Positions 23,546 to 31,461 of a stretch of DNA of 33,441 nt are shown here, piece by piece. The DNA lies in the NCBI GenBank assembly GCA_022711595.1, contig JAKLET010000034.1, positions 1-33,441 on the forward strand, read 5' to 3'. A program made the translations under genes and the position numbers. This stretch comes from Deltaproteobacteria bacterium (lineage in GTDB: Bacteria; Desulfobacterota; Syntrophorhabdia; Syntrophorhabdales; Syntrophorhabdaceae). Below the pieces are notes generated by a model. The model did no database searches and was not told the origin of the DNA. It saw only the letters and a program-made list of their open reading frames with translations. Positions within the stretch are counted from its first letter, which is position 1, and every line of letters begins with the position of its first letter.

Positions 23546-23795
23546 CAAGCGGTTCAAGCATTCAAGCCGTTTTTCTGTTTCACGCCCGCTCTACAAAGAC
23601 CGTGAAGCGTAAGGCGTGAATCGTAAAACGTTCAAAAAGAATGAAGCCAAAAGGCTGTTTCACGCCCGCTCGTCATGCCCGCGGCTTGACTCGCTGGAGG
23701 CAACAGAGCATGGGGAGAAGGCCATACCTTGCATCCTGATCTTCGAGAATACCAAGATCAGGATGCACTCCGATCGCCTTCGGCGAAGAAATGCT
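23546..23795 (+). repeat. Dispersed hairpin repeat, copy A
   Basis: This copy begins with AAGCGGTTCAAGCATTCAAG and runs through CTGTTTCACGCCCGCTC, which is duplicated here around a roughly 75-base insert. It continues through CTGGAGGCA and a 13-bp perfect hairpin (23731-23743 with 23754-23766, loop CGAGAATACC), ending with a small hairpin GATCGCCTTCGGCGAA. Its counterpart is inverted at 31579-31745. The hairpin stems differ by compensatory changes between copies. Confidence 0.8.
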
Positions 23796-23848
23796 TCCTG
23801 GGAAATTAAATGGTTTTAAGCGGACTTGATCATCTTGCCGGCAAATTG

Positions 23849-23883
23849 ATCGATATTTAATTTTTGAAGAGCGTCCCGCAAGC
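23849..23883 (+). repeat. 35-bp direct repeat, left copy
   Basis: Identical over 35 bases to 27524-27558; begins ATCGATATTTAATTTTTGAA and ends GAGCGTCCCGCAAGC. Degenerate relatives lie near 25806, 25857 and 27433 (shared theme TTTAAGAACGTCCC). Confidence 0.8.
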
Positions 23884-24100
23884 GCCCCCTTTCCACATCG
23901 AAAGCTTCAATAAAATGCTTGACAGTAAAATATTAAAGATGGATTATTAGAATAGAAAGTAACTAAATATCATATTAAGAGTTCTATTTAGGCCTAAGAA
24001 CGAGAACAAGATACTTCTGAGATGTCGGATATTTGTAAATGAGGCGCAATAGCTAATAGCATCCTAATTTAGCTTCTTCGGCCATGCTTTGCAAATAACC

Positions 24101-25000
24101 ATGACAAAAACACTCTTAAACAACCCCGCACAAATTATCGCTGAAGCTGCAAAAAGTCCACTTGGGATAATCTCACTGATCATTATTGTTCTCGCCTTCT
24201 TAGCTTTGAAATTCTTTTATAAAGAATCTCGTAACGTCCGTATTGTAGTTTTTTGCCTCATGTTTATAATTGCTATTTTTTCTTTCGTCCTTGCTATTTA
24301 TCCACTAGCCCACCCAACTAATCGTCCAGCACATCCTGAAGGTAAACCTGTATCATATTCTGCATATGGAATTGAGATACAAAAAACTATATGGAAACAT
24401 TACTATTTAGAAAACTACGATTTTAAAGGTGAAATTGAATACTTCATCAAAAATGTTTCTAGCACCAATATATCAATATTGCCCCCACAACAAGGTGGGT
24501 GGTTTGGATGGAATGTAAAATCATTTGAGCTTCAGCCGATAATCTACGGTACCGACGAAGGCAAACACAATCTAAATAGACTCCTTCTCTCGAAAGACAT
24601 GATTATTAGGAGAGATATTACCGGCAACGATAATCAAGTTACCCTATACACCTGGCAATTCAAGATAGAACCAGCGCTTGCCCCTGGTAAAACATTACAT
24701 TACGGTCAAATATTCAAGACCGAAGGTACTGAGCTGGATGCTTTCACTGAAAAAGGTTCATTTGCTGGCGCATCATCGCCATTTCCAGTTGATACCCTGG
24801 TATCAGAGGTTTACGCTCCACAAGGATATCGATTGATCAGCAAAGGCTATTTTATAAGAGATAGCATGGGAATCGACGTAGCCACCAAAGTAGATGAACC
24901 AGAATTTTCTAATGATGGGAGTAAAATCGTCTGGACAATAACTAAACCCGTTCCGTCTCTCAAATACTACCTGAGAGTCTCCATTGTTAAAAAAACTTGA
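24101..25000 (+). CDS. Membrane-anchored protein of unknown function
   Basis: 299 residues from the ATG at 24101 (an in-frame TTG lies at 24089). Two hydrophobic helices occur near the N terminus, about residues 22-42 and 49-72, followed by a roughly 225-residue soluble C-terminal region rich in beta-forming residues and aromatic positions (YGIEIQKTIWKHYY, GGWFGWNV). By charge, the large domain could face the cytoplasm or periplasm; I cannot decide. No family is recognised and no ribosome site is visible. Codon use is AT-rich, unlike the first 23 kb, pointing to acquisition by transfer. The end overlaps the next gene by 17 nt, so the two are likely co-expressed. Confidence 0.7.
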   Translation: MTKTLLNNPAQIIAEAAKSPLGIISLIIIVLAFLALKFFYKESRNVRIVVFCLMFIIAIFSFVLAIYPLAHPTNRPAHPEGKPVSYSAYGIEIQKTIWKHYYLENYDFKGEIEYFIKNVSSTNISILPPQQGGWFGWNVKSFELQPIIYGTDEGKHNLNRLLLSKDMIIRRDITGNDNQVTLYTWQFKIEPALAPGKTLHYGQIFKTEGTELDAFTEKGSFAGASSPFPVDTLVSEVYAPQGYRLISKGYFIRDSMGIDVATKVDEPEFSNDGSKIVWTITKPVPSLKYYLRVSIVKKT

Positions 25001-25496
25001 AAACAAAATATTCCCATTCAGATTTCACTGCACTCGGTGTGGCGCATGTTGCACACATATGTTAATGGGTGTTCCATTATTCCACACAGATATACAGGAT
25101 ATCTCCGGTATCCTTAAGACAAATAAGGGTGATTTCATTAATCGATATTGCGACCTGATCGTTCATAAGATCCCTAACAACCAAAATACGTTAAGAGTCC
25201 ACGCTTTCTATCTAAAACTGTTTGATAGTAGATGCATTTTCTACGAAAACAATGGGTGTGCAGTTAATGATGTTAAACCATACCTTTGCAAAACGGCTCC
25301 TTTTATTTCTTTGCTATTTCAAGATAGCACGGTGATCGATAATTTTAAGAAGCGATGTAAAGGTTTCGGTCATGGACCATACTATAACAAAAAAACGATC
25401 AAGTTCATGCTCAAACAAGAAGCGAAACTGGAAAAAGCAGAATGGGAATTATTCAATAATGGATTTTACGATAACCTGATGAAGAAAGCTTTATAA
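24984..25496 (+). CDS. YkgJ-type cysteine-cluster protein
   Basis: 170 residues, starting at TTG 24984. The diagnostic cluster is C-x2-C-x2-CC at Cys16, Cys19, Cys22 and Cys23, with later Cys84, Cys92 and Cys102 (the last in YLCKTAPF). This is the YkgJ/Fe-S or zinc cysteine-cluster family (formerly UPF0153), thought to bind a metal cluster; the reaction is unknown. No ATG precedes the cluster, so TTG is the only credible start; it overlaps the upstream stop by 17 nt, which suggests coupled translation. The usual follow-on C-x-I-Y-x-x-R-P-x-x-C region is recognisable but diverged (C-A-V-N-D-V-K-P-Y-L-C). Confidence 0.85.
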   Translation: MLKKLENKIFPFRFHCTRCGACCTHMLMGVPLFHTDIQDISGILKTNKGDFINRYCDLIVHKIPNNQNTLRVHAFYLKLFDSRCIFYENNGCAVNDVKPYLCKTAPFISLLFQDSTVIDNFKKRCKGFGHGPYYNKKTIKFMLKQEAKLEKAEWELFNNGFYDNLMKKAL

Positions 25497-25514
25497 ATAT
25501 CAAAGGAGGAAAAA

Positions 25515-25655
25515 ATGTTCACGAGCTTTTATGATGTAAGGCGCCTTATCCCAAGCGGTCCCGAACCTAATTTAACGAATCTTTCAATAATTAAGGTTCA
25601 GACTTGGAAGAAACATTATCCCAAAGGAAAGGGAACAAAAAGCAAAGCCAATTAA
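25515..25655 (+). CDS. Small basic protein (46 residues)
   Basis: An excellent ribosome site (AAAGGAGG, 6 nt before the ATG at 25515) and position 18 nt after the YkgJ stop support translation. The product has 46 residues, with a neutral N terminus (FTSFYDVRRLIP) and a strongly basic Lys-rich C-terminal tail. No homologue is recognised. It is probably the last gene of the three-gene plus-strand unit of the island; the basic tail could bind nucleic acid. Confidence 0.55.
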   Translation: MFTSFYDVRRLIPSGPEPNLTNLSIIKVQTWKKHYPKGKGTKSKAN

Positions 25656-25667
25656 TAATCGCGAATG

Positions 25668-25735
25668 AGAACGAAGGGGGCGTTCGTTAAAAGGCAAGCA
25701 ACTCAACCCATCAAATGCCTTTAGCGTTATATTTC
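25668..25735. repeat. Dispersed island repeat, copy 1
   Basis: Contains GGGGGCGTTCGTTAAAAGG followed by AAGCAACTCAACCC. Related copies sit at 29931-30110 and 31258-31430. Each copy lies in the space between genes. Confidence 0.55.
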
Positions 25736-25799
25736 GGTGGTTCGCCAGGACAGGGACATTGCTGGTTATGATAACCTAAAACTGACCCACCCCCGGAGG

Positions 25800-25895
25800 A
25801 TCGAGTTATTTAATTATTTAAGAACGTCCCCTCCGTTCTCCCCTCAGCGTCGATTCAATAATAACTTAATTTCTTAAGAACGTCTCCTGTCTGCC
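25800..25895. repeat. Two tandem degenerate TTAAGAACGTC elements
   Basis: TTTAATTATTTAAGAACGTC near 25808-25827 and CTTAATTTCTTAAGAACGTC near 25864-25883 are diverged relatives of the 35-bp repeat at 23849 and 27524. The second overlaps the 3' end of the following minus-strand gene. Confidence 0.5.
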
Positions 25896-26983
25896 TTCTC
25901 TAATGATCTCTCAATCAGTTCATCATAATTCCAAGGTTCTCTTGGTGGGTTTTCCTGAAGCCATTTCTTTGTTGGAAAACGTGCATCGGGAACAATACCA
26001 CATGATTTATTAAGGCTATTGCAAAGTCTTTTTATATCGTATGTCTCGTATGTTAATTCGTTAAAGTAACGAACCAACCGATATGGTATGAAAGAGCTGT
26101 GCGTTTTGATAAAATCAATGAATTCTTTCCGCTTTTCTACATAGAGGTGGGTGTAAAAACTATCACAACGAAATGTACCATCGAGAAGCTCCCGGTGCAA
26201 TATATAGTTCGAAGAATCAATAATTGCATCATAGTACATCATGGCAATATGGGGAGATTTGAAACGTATTACATTCAACGTTTCGGGATGATTATTCCAA
26301 TAAGTCTTACACATGGTAAGCCATGTAACGATTCTTTTGTGGCGGTCTATTAAATCTCTGTGATTAACATAACGTATCTTGCGTTTTGGGTTTGGTAGGT
26401 TACCGACAAGATATGTTTTATTAATTGAATAATAGTGTGCGAGAAATGGTATTGCTTTATAACGTTCTCTATCGATATCCTTATCTGCTATCTGTTTTGT
26501 TCCTAATGCCTCCATGGTATTGTAGATATCGTCAAGTAGTTTCACCCAAGCAGGAGAAACTGCATCAACAGTTATAGGGGTCCCATCATCTGGGTAATTA
26601 CTTTTTAATATGTCATAGGAGTAAAGATGTTTAAATCTCCAGAATGCTCCCTCACCGTCATTTTGTGGTATATAGGACATACCCTTTTCTGTAAGATAAA
26701 ACTGAAGATTATTAAGAGGTGACAAAGCAGGACCGTGGATATAAAAAACCTTTGCTATGAGCATACGGTAGAAATAAACCATCTCACCTAGTATGAAATA
26801 TTCTTTCGCGGTATGATTAGGATGATTTCCATTAATCCAACGATCATGTAAACTGTTATAGAAAAACCAGTTTATGAGGAAAATAATGGCAATCACAATA
26901 ACAACGCCATACCGTAAAAACACCATCAAGTTTTTTCCGTTCTTTATTCGGTTTTCGTTTCCATGTTGTACCGGATAGTGCAT
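25874..26983 (-). CDS. Single-pass membrane protein of unknown function
   Basis: 369 residues, minus strand. A basic N terminus (about 1-23) leads into one membrane helix (about 24-42, FLRYGVVIVIAIIFLINWFFY), and the remaining roughly 325 residues are soluble and rich in Tyr, His and Arg. This predicts an N-in orientation with the bulk of the protein outside the cytoplasm. No catalytic motif is recognised. The start is supported by AAGGAAAC just upstream. The gene is isolated, with 726 bases before it and convergent genes after it, and has the AT-rich codon use of the island. Confidence 0.75.
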   Translation of the reverse strand: MHYPVQHGNENRIKNGKNLMVFLRYGVVIVIAIIFLINWFFYNSLHDRWINGNHPNHTAKEYFILGEMVYFYRMLIAKVFYIHGPALSPLNNLQFYLTEKGMSYIPQNDGEGAFWRFKHLYSYDILKSNYPDDGTPITVDAVSPAWVKLLDDIYNTMEALGTKQIADKDIDRERYKAIPFLAHYYSINKTYLVGNLPNPKRKIRYVNHRDLIDRHKRIVTWLTMCKTYWNNHPETLNVIRFKSPHIAMMYYDAIIDSSNYILHRELLDGTFRCDSFYTHLYVEKRKEFIDFIKTHSSFIPYRLVRYFNELTYETYDIKRLCNSLNKSCGIVPDARFPTKKWLQENPPREPWNYDELIERSLEKADRRRS

Positions 26984-27471
26984 ATTTGTTTCCTTATAAT
27001 TTATTGTTTTTTTTATTCGCTCTTTACTTGTTCCAGTTTTATTATCAATAAAACTTTTTTCACTATGGTATCGTTATACAATTCATTTGAATACATAAGT
27101 ATTCTTATATAATTCAATTGTGGGAAATCCAAGTTGTAATAACGAATTTGCATCCCCCCGGACGCTTCATTATCCGACTGCCGGAAACAATGTTAGCAGC
27201 AAATATAGTTGCTGTCTTTTTTAATCTTCGGGAAAATTAACTATGATGTTGTTTCAGAGATGCGTCTTCTCCCCCATTATGAAGACCACACGATGAATGT
27301 AAAGAAATGTAAATAAGAATAAGATATTGTGTCAAGGGATATTTTAGTCCGAGCGGGAGGGATCAAATCCCGCCTTAAATGTTATTTGCTTCTTAACGAA
27401 GACCTCCTGATTGCTCCCTTGCTTTATAAAAAATGGTTATTGAATTATTTAAGAACTTCCCGCATGCCCCC

Positions 27472-27525
27472 GGTTTATTTGGTTTGTACGGTTTGTCTGG
27501 TTTGTCTGGTTTTTACGGTTTATAT
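27472..27525. repeat. Six-unit 9-bp tandem array
   Basis: Six consecutive in-phase units: GGTTTATTT, GGTTTGTAC, GGTTTGTCT, GGTTTGTCT, GGTTTTTAC, GGTTTATAT. GGTTT is invariant and the last four bases vary as [AGT]T[ACT][CT]. It is the cleanest member of the family. Confidence 0.85.
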
Positions 27526-27558
27526 CGATATTTAATTTTTGAAGAGCGTCCCGCAAGC
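27524..27558 (+). repeat. 35-bp direct repeat, right copy
   Basis: Exact copy of 23849-23883, abutting the 9-bp array on its left. Together the pair brackets about 3.6 kb of the island's left part. Confidence 0.8.
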
Positions 27559-27709
27559 CCCCCTTCCTACAAAAACAGAGGGTACGCTGGATGAAGACCC
27601 GGGGAAGACGTGCGCACAAGGAAAGATGGAAAACCGGATATGCCCGATATCATTGAGTATCGATATTTGTGTTGACAGGAGGACTATAGGATGTCACCTG
27701 CCTGCTCTC

Positions 27710-28984
27710 CTATTGGAAAAAAACCCTATAGGTATCAACTAGCGCACCAAGTCTGTGTATAGTTCCGTTAAATTTTTGGATGCCCAATTCTTCAATGATA
27801 TGGTTATAGTCATCGATGAACTTTTCGATGTCTTTTTCTTTAAAATCGTTAGGCCTATAAATAGGGTTGAAATGATCATATAGGGATAGATCATTCGTAA
27901 TGTAATTGTCGCGCACCAGACCGTAATATTTCAGGCCAGGGTGAGGTGTAAAGAAGACAAAAAACAACTCTATTCCGTTCTCAATTCTCCAGTCTCTTAT
28001 AATTGGCAATATTTGAGTCAAATATTCTCTTTTCATTCCAGGGTGTAACAGTTGCAGAACTGGCCTGACTATAATTCCTTCTTTATTGCATGAGGATATT
28101 GCATTTGTTACCATAGATAGCCAGTTCTTTTTGGAATACTTTAAAGAATACATTAAAAAATGTTCGTCGAAGCTTTCTACTCCAATCATCAAGTGCGTAA
28201 TGCCGAATTGCTTAAGTATATTGACCGCTCTTTGGTCAGTCTTCTCTACTCTGGTTTCAGCTATGACCTTGTTGAACTTTTTGCTCAAACTCAAATTAGT
28301 TAATGCCTTTACAGATAACAATATATCGTCATCGATAATCTTCAAGCTCTTCCATTTGTTCATTTTTCCGAGATCATATGAAATGTTATCAATACTACGA
28401 TACGAATAATGTCCGCTTTCCCATATGTATCTCATTGTACAGAATCTACATTCATATGAGCAACCAAATCCAAGATCATAGCAGACAGGATCATTATTAT
28501 AGATATCAAAAAGCGTCTTGTTTAATAGGTCGGATAGTCTGTAATCTATGTCTGGTTTCCGACTTCCCCGTATTATTCTTCTTTGTTTAGCATCTTTGTC
28601 TATAACGTTACTGGGTGGAATCCCTTCGACTATCAAATCAAAGTCTTTGTAGTGATCAAAAATGATTCTTGAATTTAAAGTCGCAAAGGCTCCTCCTAGG
28701 ATTACTATGCATTCGTATCGTTTTGCAATCTTGGCGAATTTTACAGCACTGTGAAACGTTGCACTAATGGCTGTAACAAATAAATAATCAGGTTTCTCTC
28801 TTTCAAGAAATGCCTCAAATGGTTCATCGGTTAAACCCTCCACAAATAAACTATAATTGTAATTATCATAGTCAGAAAACATGTGAATCAAAGATGGAAA
28901 CGTCAGAGCCAATGCATGCCGGTGTTCGCAAGTGGTATTTTTATTTGATGTTTGTAGAAAACATACATTAATAGTTTCTTTCAT
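27710..28984 (-). CDS. B12-binding-type radical SAM protein
   Basis: 424 residues, minus strand. The N-terminal part (about 1-125) is a Rossmann-like cobalamin-binding-type domain (DYLFVTAISATFHSA, then IVILGGAFATL). The radical SAM cluster motif CxxxCxxC is at Cys175, Cys179 and Cys182 in GCSYECRFC. A TIM-barrel part follows (LKIIDDDILL, LMIGVESFDE). The family uses SAM and a 4Fe-4S cluster for methyl transfer or other radical chemistry; the canonical DxHxxG cobalamin-ligand loop is not obvious, so B12 binding is uncertain. It starts 3 nt after the stop of the split gene upstream, so both are in one minus-strand unit. Its low GC fits transfer. Substrate unknown. Confidence 0.87.
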   Translation of the reverse strand: MKETINVCFLQTSNKNTTCEHRHALALTFPSLIHMFSDYDNYNYSLFVEGLTDEPFEAFLEREKPDYLFVTAISATFHSAVKFAKIAKRYECIVILGGAFATLNSRIIFDHYKDFDLIVEGIPPSNVIDKDAKQRRIIRGSRKPDIDYRLSDLLNKTLFDIYNNDPVCYDLGFGCSYECRFCTMRYIWESGHYSYRSIDNISYDLGKMNKWKSLKIIDDDILLSVKALTNLSLSKKFNKVIAETRVEKTDQRAVNILKQFGITHLMIGVESFDEHFLMYSLKYSKKNWLSMVTNAISSCNKEGIIVRPVLQLLHPGMKREYLTQILPIIRDWRIENGIELFFVFFTPHPGLKYYGLVRDNYITNDLSLYDHFNPIYRPNDFKEKDIEKFIDDYNHIIEELGIQKFNGTIHRLGALVDTYRVFFQ

Positions 28985-28987
28985 TGC

Positions 28988-29572
28988 TCAGCTATATGGA
29001 TTGATTTTATAATGTATTACGCGTTTGATTTCAGAAATATCATCATCCTGAATGTTGGCGTATAGACCCAATTCCTTCAAAAGGTCTTTCAGGTTTTCAT
29101 CGGTCACTTTTCCTTCCACAACAAACTGTTTTGTCATGTCTATTTGCTTGGATTGTTCAAAAGCTTGCCTTAAATCTTCAAGATACGCGTCATAAAAGAA
29201 AGTTCCTTTTTCATACAGAATAGCTGGTTCTTTGGGGTCTTCTCTTGTTAAGATTGCTCGCGTTGATGATAAGTCAATGCGAAACAAAGAAAAATGGTCT
29301 TTTAGCCCGATTTTTATCTTCAACAACGGTTGCTCTGTTTTCAATATAAAGGCACTTACAATTGTTGAAAGCAACTCCAAGCGGACTTTATTCCCGTCGG
29401 TCAACGAACCGTTTTTGCTACTAGCTGTACGCAAGCCCCTTCTGTAGCTGGCGTAGCTGTCGCAAACCCCAAGATTACTAGGATTTAGAATCAGAATTAC
29501 AACATCAAAGGAACGATTCATCAGCAAAATACGGTAAAGTTTGATTTCTGGTATATCTGCCAGTTGAACCAC
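28988..29572 (-). CDS. C-terminal part of a split membrane-associated protein
   Basis: 194 codons are open from a GTG at 29572, but meaningful sequence starts near 29504, where it continues the upstream frame (see 29505-29891). The segment SFDVVILILNPSN continues naturally after TGRYTRNQTLP of the N-terminal part. It then has SLFRIDLSSTRAILTREDPKEPAI and a helical C terminus. No ribosome site supports independent initiation. I read it as the second part of one protein interrupted by a one-base frame change; it is either a damaged gene or one using programmed +1 frameshifting. Family not named. Confidence 0.6.
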   Translation of the reverse strand: MVQLADIPEIKLYRILLMNRSFDVVILILNPSNLGVCDSYASYRRGLRTASSKNGSLTDGNKVRLELLSTIVSAFILKTEQPLLKIKIGLKDHFSLFRIDLSSTRAILTREDPKEPAILYEKGTFFYDAYLEDLRQAFEQSKQIDMTKQFVVEGKVTDENLKDLLKELGLYANIQDDDISEIKRVIHYKINPYS

Positions 29573-29891
29573 TATACCACCACTTTTCAGTATCTATCCG
29601 TGCCTCTATCAACTGCTCGCCTATTTCTCCAGCCTGCAAGATCGTTACTTGGGCCTTGTGCTTGTCGCTTGGAGCTATCCAGAATGTAAACAATGAAATA
29701 ACAGTCGCAACTAGGACACTAATCAGTAATTTGTCAACAATGGATATTAGTACGGTCTTGCTTATGGCTATGGGCAGGTCAAAGCACCAAGGTAATAAAA
29801 AATATTCAACCGCAAACAATCCAAATAGCAACAGAAGGATTACGATGCAAAAAAGCCGCCTACTTTCCTTTGTCTGAAATTTCTCCAACAT
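29505..29891 (-). CDS. N-terminal part of a split membrane-associated protein
   Basis: 128 residues from the ATG at 29891 (AAGGGAG site upstream; an in-frame TTG at 29939 is less likely). Two membrane helices (about 15-36 and 44-72) are followed by a soluble segment WWYSGSTGRYTRNQTLP, and the frame stops at TGA 29505-29507 right after CTT. The C-terminal part is in the +1 frame and overlaps. CTT-TGA is the same codon pair at which prfB mRNA shifts +1, but the prfB upstream stimulatory SD-like sequence is not present. A loss-of-function indel is therefore equally possible. Confidence 0.6.
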   Translation of the reverse strand: MLEKFQTKESRRLFCIVILLLLFGLFAVEYFLLPWCFDLPIAISKTVLISIVDKLLISVLVATVISLFTFWIAPSDKHKAQVTILQAGEIGEQLIEARIDTEKWWYSGSTGRYTRNQTLPYFADESFL

Positions 29892-29930
29892 GACGGTAAT
29901 TCTCCCTTTTTTTAATGAATCCAATAATCC

Positions 29931-30110
29931 ATGGAGCAAAGGGGGCGTTAGTTAAAAAAAGCAACTCAACCCCCTCGGGTGCCCTTAAAGTTTCCTCATT
30001 TTTTCTTCTACCAAGTCAGAGCTAGCGATGATGATTATAGGTGGTATTCGGCAAATGATATTGCTCTCCCACGAAATTGTCAATAAAGTCGTGTTTCCCG
30101 CTATAGGCGG
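29931..30110. repeat. Dispersed island repeat, copy 2
   Basis: Begins with GGGGGCGTTAGTTAAAAAAA and AAGCAACTCAACCCC. It continues with a second conserved block (TTCTTCTACC ... GATGATGATTATA ... GCTCTCCC) that aligns with 31340-31430. Confidence 0.6.
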
Positions 30111-30192
30111 GAATAAACTCACCTGAAAAAGTCACTTACTTTATAATGAACGTCTTCTAACCGTCTTATTATTAAAGTACAGGAGCTTGAAA

Positions 30193-30915
30193 TCAATATT
30201 TTTGTGCAAGTTTAATCCCCCCATAAAATAAATTGTTAAGACTGTTTGAAAGCCAGTGGAGTTGTTCATTAAAAAAAGTATCATCCCCAGATAAAGCCCT
30301 GGTACTCCAAGTTGCCGCAAACTCTAACGGTTTTTCTGGTGTTGGCGAATCATTAGTTCCCGCATAGTGCATACGTGGAATGTTCCCTCTATGCGTCATG
30401 GCGTTGCGAAACTCTTTCCAAAGACTCCATTCATCAGACGTGATAAGGTCTTCCAACGCTGAAACAAGTGTTATTGATGAATCAATCGCTTTGAGTTTTT
30501 CTTTTAATTGTCCGAGGCCACTACTATACTGCCTTATCTTTTCGTTAAAAGGTAATCCGAACACATTTGGATCACTGGCAAGAGCATAACAACTATAAAC
30601 CGTTGCTTCTATGCAAGACAATCCAGAAACAAATATTCCAAAAAGAAAACGTTCCCTAAAGTATCTTTCCTCAAAGGAATCATTTGAACCATATAATTTC
30701 CAAGATTCCATATAGTTCTCTTTATCTTCAACACACGCCCGAAATCTCCAACCAATAATATTTGATGCCCTGCCAAATTCATGCCTTGCTTCGGAGCCAG
30801 TTTCAAACGTATTTCGGCTAATATGTACAAACTCTTCAAAAGTCTTCAAGGGAAATAAGGATGGCATATTTAGTTGCAACACATTAGAAAAAGGCATCAA
30901 AACAAGCCCCCCCAT
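30193..30915 (-). CDS. Protein with a HEPN-like Rx4H motif
   Basis: 240 residues, minus strand. The first ATG is at 30915, but an ATG six codons later (30897) has a G-rich tract at a suitable distance, so the true start is uncertain. The protein is mostly helical; the motif EFRNAMTHRG (Arg170, His175) has the Rx4H spacing of HEPN RNases, and it sits near a region of paired long helices. A HEPN-superfamily relative is a reasonable guess; no partner nucleotidyltransferase lies beside it. Low GC and no recognised close family support a horizontally acquired defence-type gene, which is inference. Confidence 0.65.
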   Translation of the reverse strand: MGGLVLMPFSNVLQLNMPSLFPLKTFEEFVHISRNTFETGSEARHEFGRASNIIGWRFRACVEDKENYMESWKLYGSNDSFEERYFRERFLFGIFVSGLSCIEATVYSCYALASDPNVFGLPFNEKIRQYSSGLGQLKEKLKAIDSSITLVSALEDLITSDEWSLWKEFRNAMTHRGNIPRMHYAGTNDSPTPEKPLEFAATWSTRALSGDDTFFNEQLHWLSNSLNNLFYGGIKLAQKY

Positions 30916-30938
30916 TAAAACTGATGGTATAAACGCAA

Positions 30939-31235
30939 TTATAATAAGCTAGGCCAACTACCAAGAATCCAAAAAATGCCTGACGCTAAACCAATACAAC
31001 CCGCACTTATGCATGATAATCGATTTGGAGCCTTTATTATTTCTCCCTTTTTGGGTGGACGAAAATAATCTAGTGCAATGCAACAAATCGCTTCAATCCC
31101 AAGGAATGCAGCCCCAACATTAAACCACCCCTGGAGTCCTCGCACAAAAGCACAAAGAGCAAACACAACGATTGTAGCCAAAGCAACGGGCCACATTGCA
31201 ATTGCAATTTTCGATTCTTTTTTAATATCAGTCAT
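30939..31235 (-). CDS. Small multi-pass membrane protein of unknown function
   Basis: 98 residues from the ATG at 31235 (GAAGGCG ribosome-site-like sequence upstream; the frame is open to 31286). Three hydrophobic segments are visible: about residues 11-32, 36-58 and 75-95. A basic loop with a Pro-Pro-Lys-Lys run separates the second and third. It lies 23 nt upstream of the HEPN-like gene on the same strand, so the two probably form one unit. No family is recognised. A membrane partner of a nuclease-like protein is a frequent defence layout, but nothing here proves it. Confidence 0.65.
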   Translation of the reverse strand: MTDIKKESKIAIAMWPVALATIVVFALCAFVRGLQGWFNVGAAFLGIEAICCIALDYFRPPKKGEIIKAPNRLSCISAGCIGLASGIFWILGSWPSLL

Positions 31236-31257
31236 ATTCCACGCCTTCAAACATCGA

Positions 31258-31430
31258 CTAAGGGGACAGGTGGGGGACATTAACAATCAAACAACTCAAC
31301 CTCCAGACCCCCTTCATGGTTATTAAATTCTTCCTTCTACCGATTATGAGCGAGCAATGATGATTATAAATGGCGCTAGGTAAATGCTATTCCTCTCCCT
31401 CGAAAAAGTCAATGATATGTGTGTCTTGCA
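31258..31430. repeat. Dispersed island repeat, copy 3
   Basis: Shows CAAACAACTCAACCTCC and a block TTCTACCGATTATGAGCGAG ... GATGATTATAAATGG ... CTCTCCCTCGAAAAAGTC that aligns over about 100 bases with copy 2 (29998-30095). Confidence 0.6.
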
Positions 31431-31461
31431 TGGTATTGCGTGCTGAACGATGAAAAAACAT

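Larger units (their letters stand above)
23513..24100. other. Repeat-filled intergenic region at the left edge of the AT-rich island
   Basis: 588 bases. The left two thirds carry copy A of the hairpin-bearing dispersed repeat (23546-23795). It then holds one copy of a 35-bp exact direct repeat (23849-23883), after which base composition becomes clearly AT-rich. A reading frame across 23616-23819 is explained by the repeat and is not called a gene. Confidence 0.6.
26984..27709. other. Long non-coding, AT-rich intergenic region
   Basis: 726 bases. A terminator-like element at 27035-27060 (AGTTTTATT, three-base loop, AATAAAACT, then T6) reads on the plus strand, although no plus-strand gene precedes it. 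The right half has a degenerate TTAAGAAC element near 27433, the six-unit 9-bp array at 27472-27525 and the 35-bp repeat at 27524-27558. No gene is supported. Confidence 0.55.

Noticed and set aside
23616-23819. 67-codon reading frame, with a similar one at 31483-31680
   Set aside because: The resemblance of the two products comes from the shared DNA repeat and its hairpin; coding signals are absent and the stem changes track base pairing, not codons.
27329-27535. 68-codon reading frame with a Val-Cys-Leu-Val repeat
   Set aside because: The repeated tripeptides are the translation of the 9-bp array; there is no ribosome site.
29931-29975. Possible integron attC site (GGGGGCGTTAGTT with AAGCAACTCAACC)
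   Set aside because: I could not find matching core and inverse-core heptamers at the required spacing, and no integrase gene is visible.
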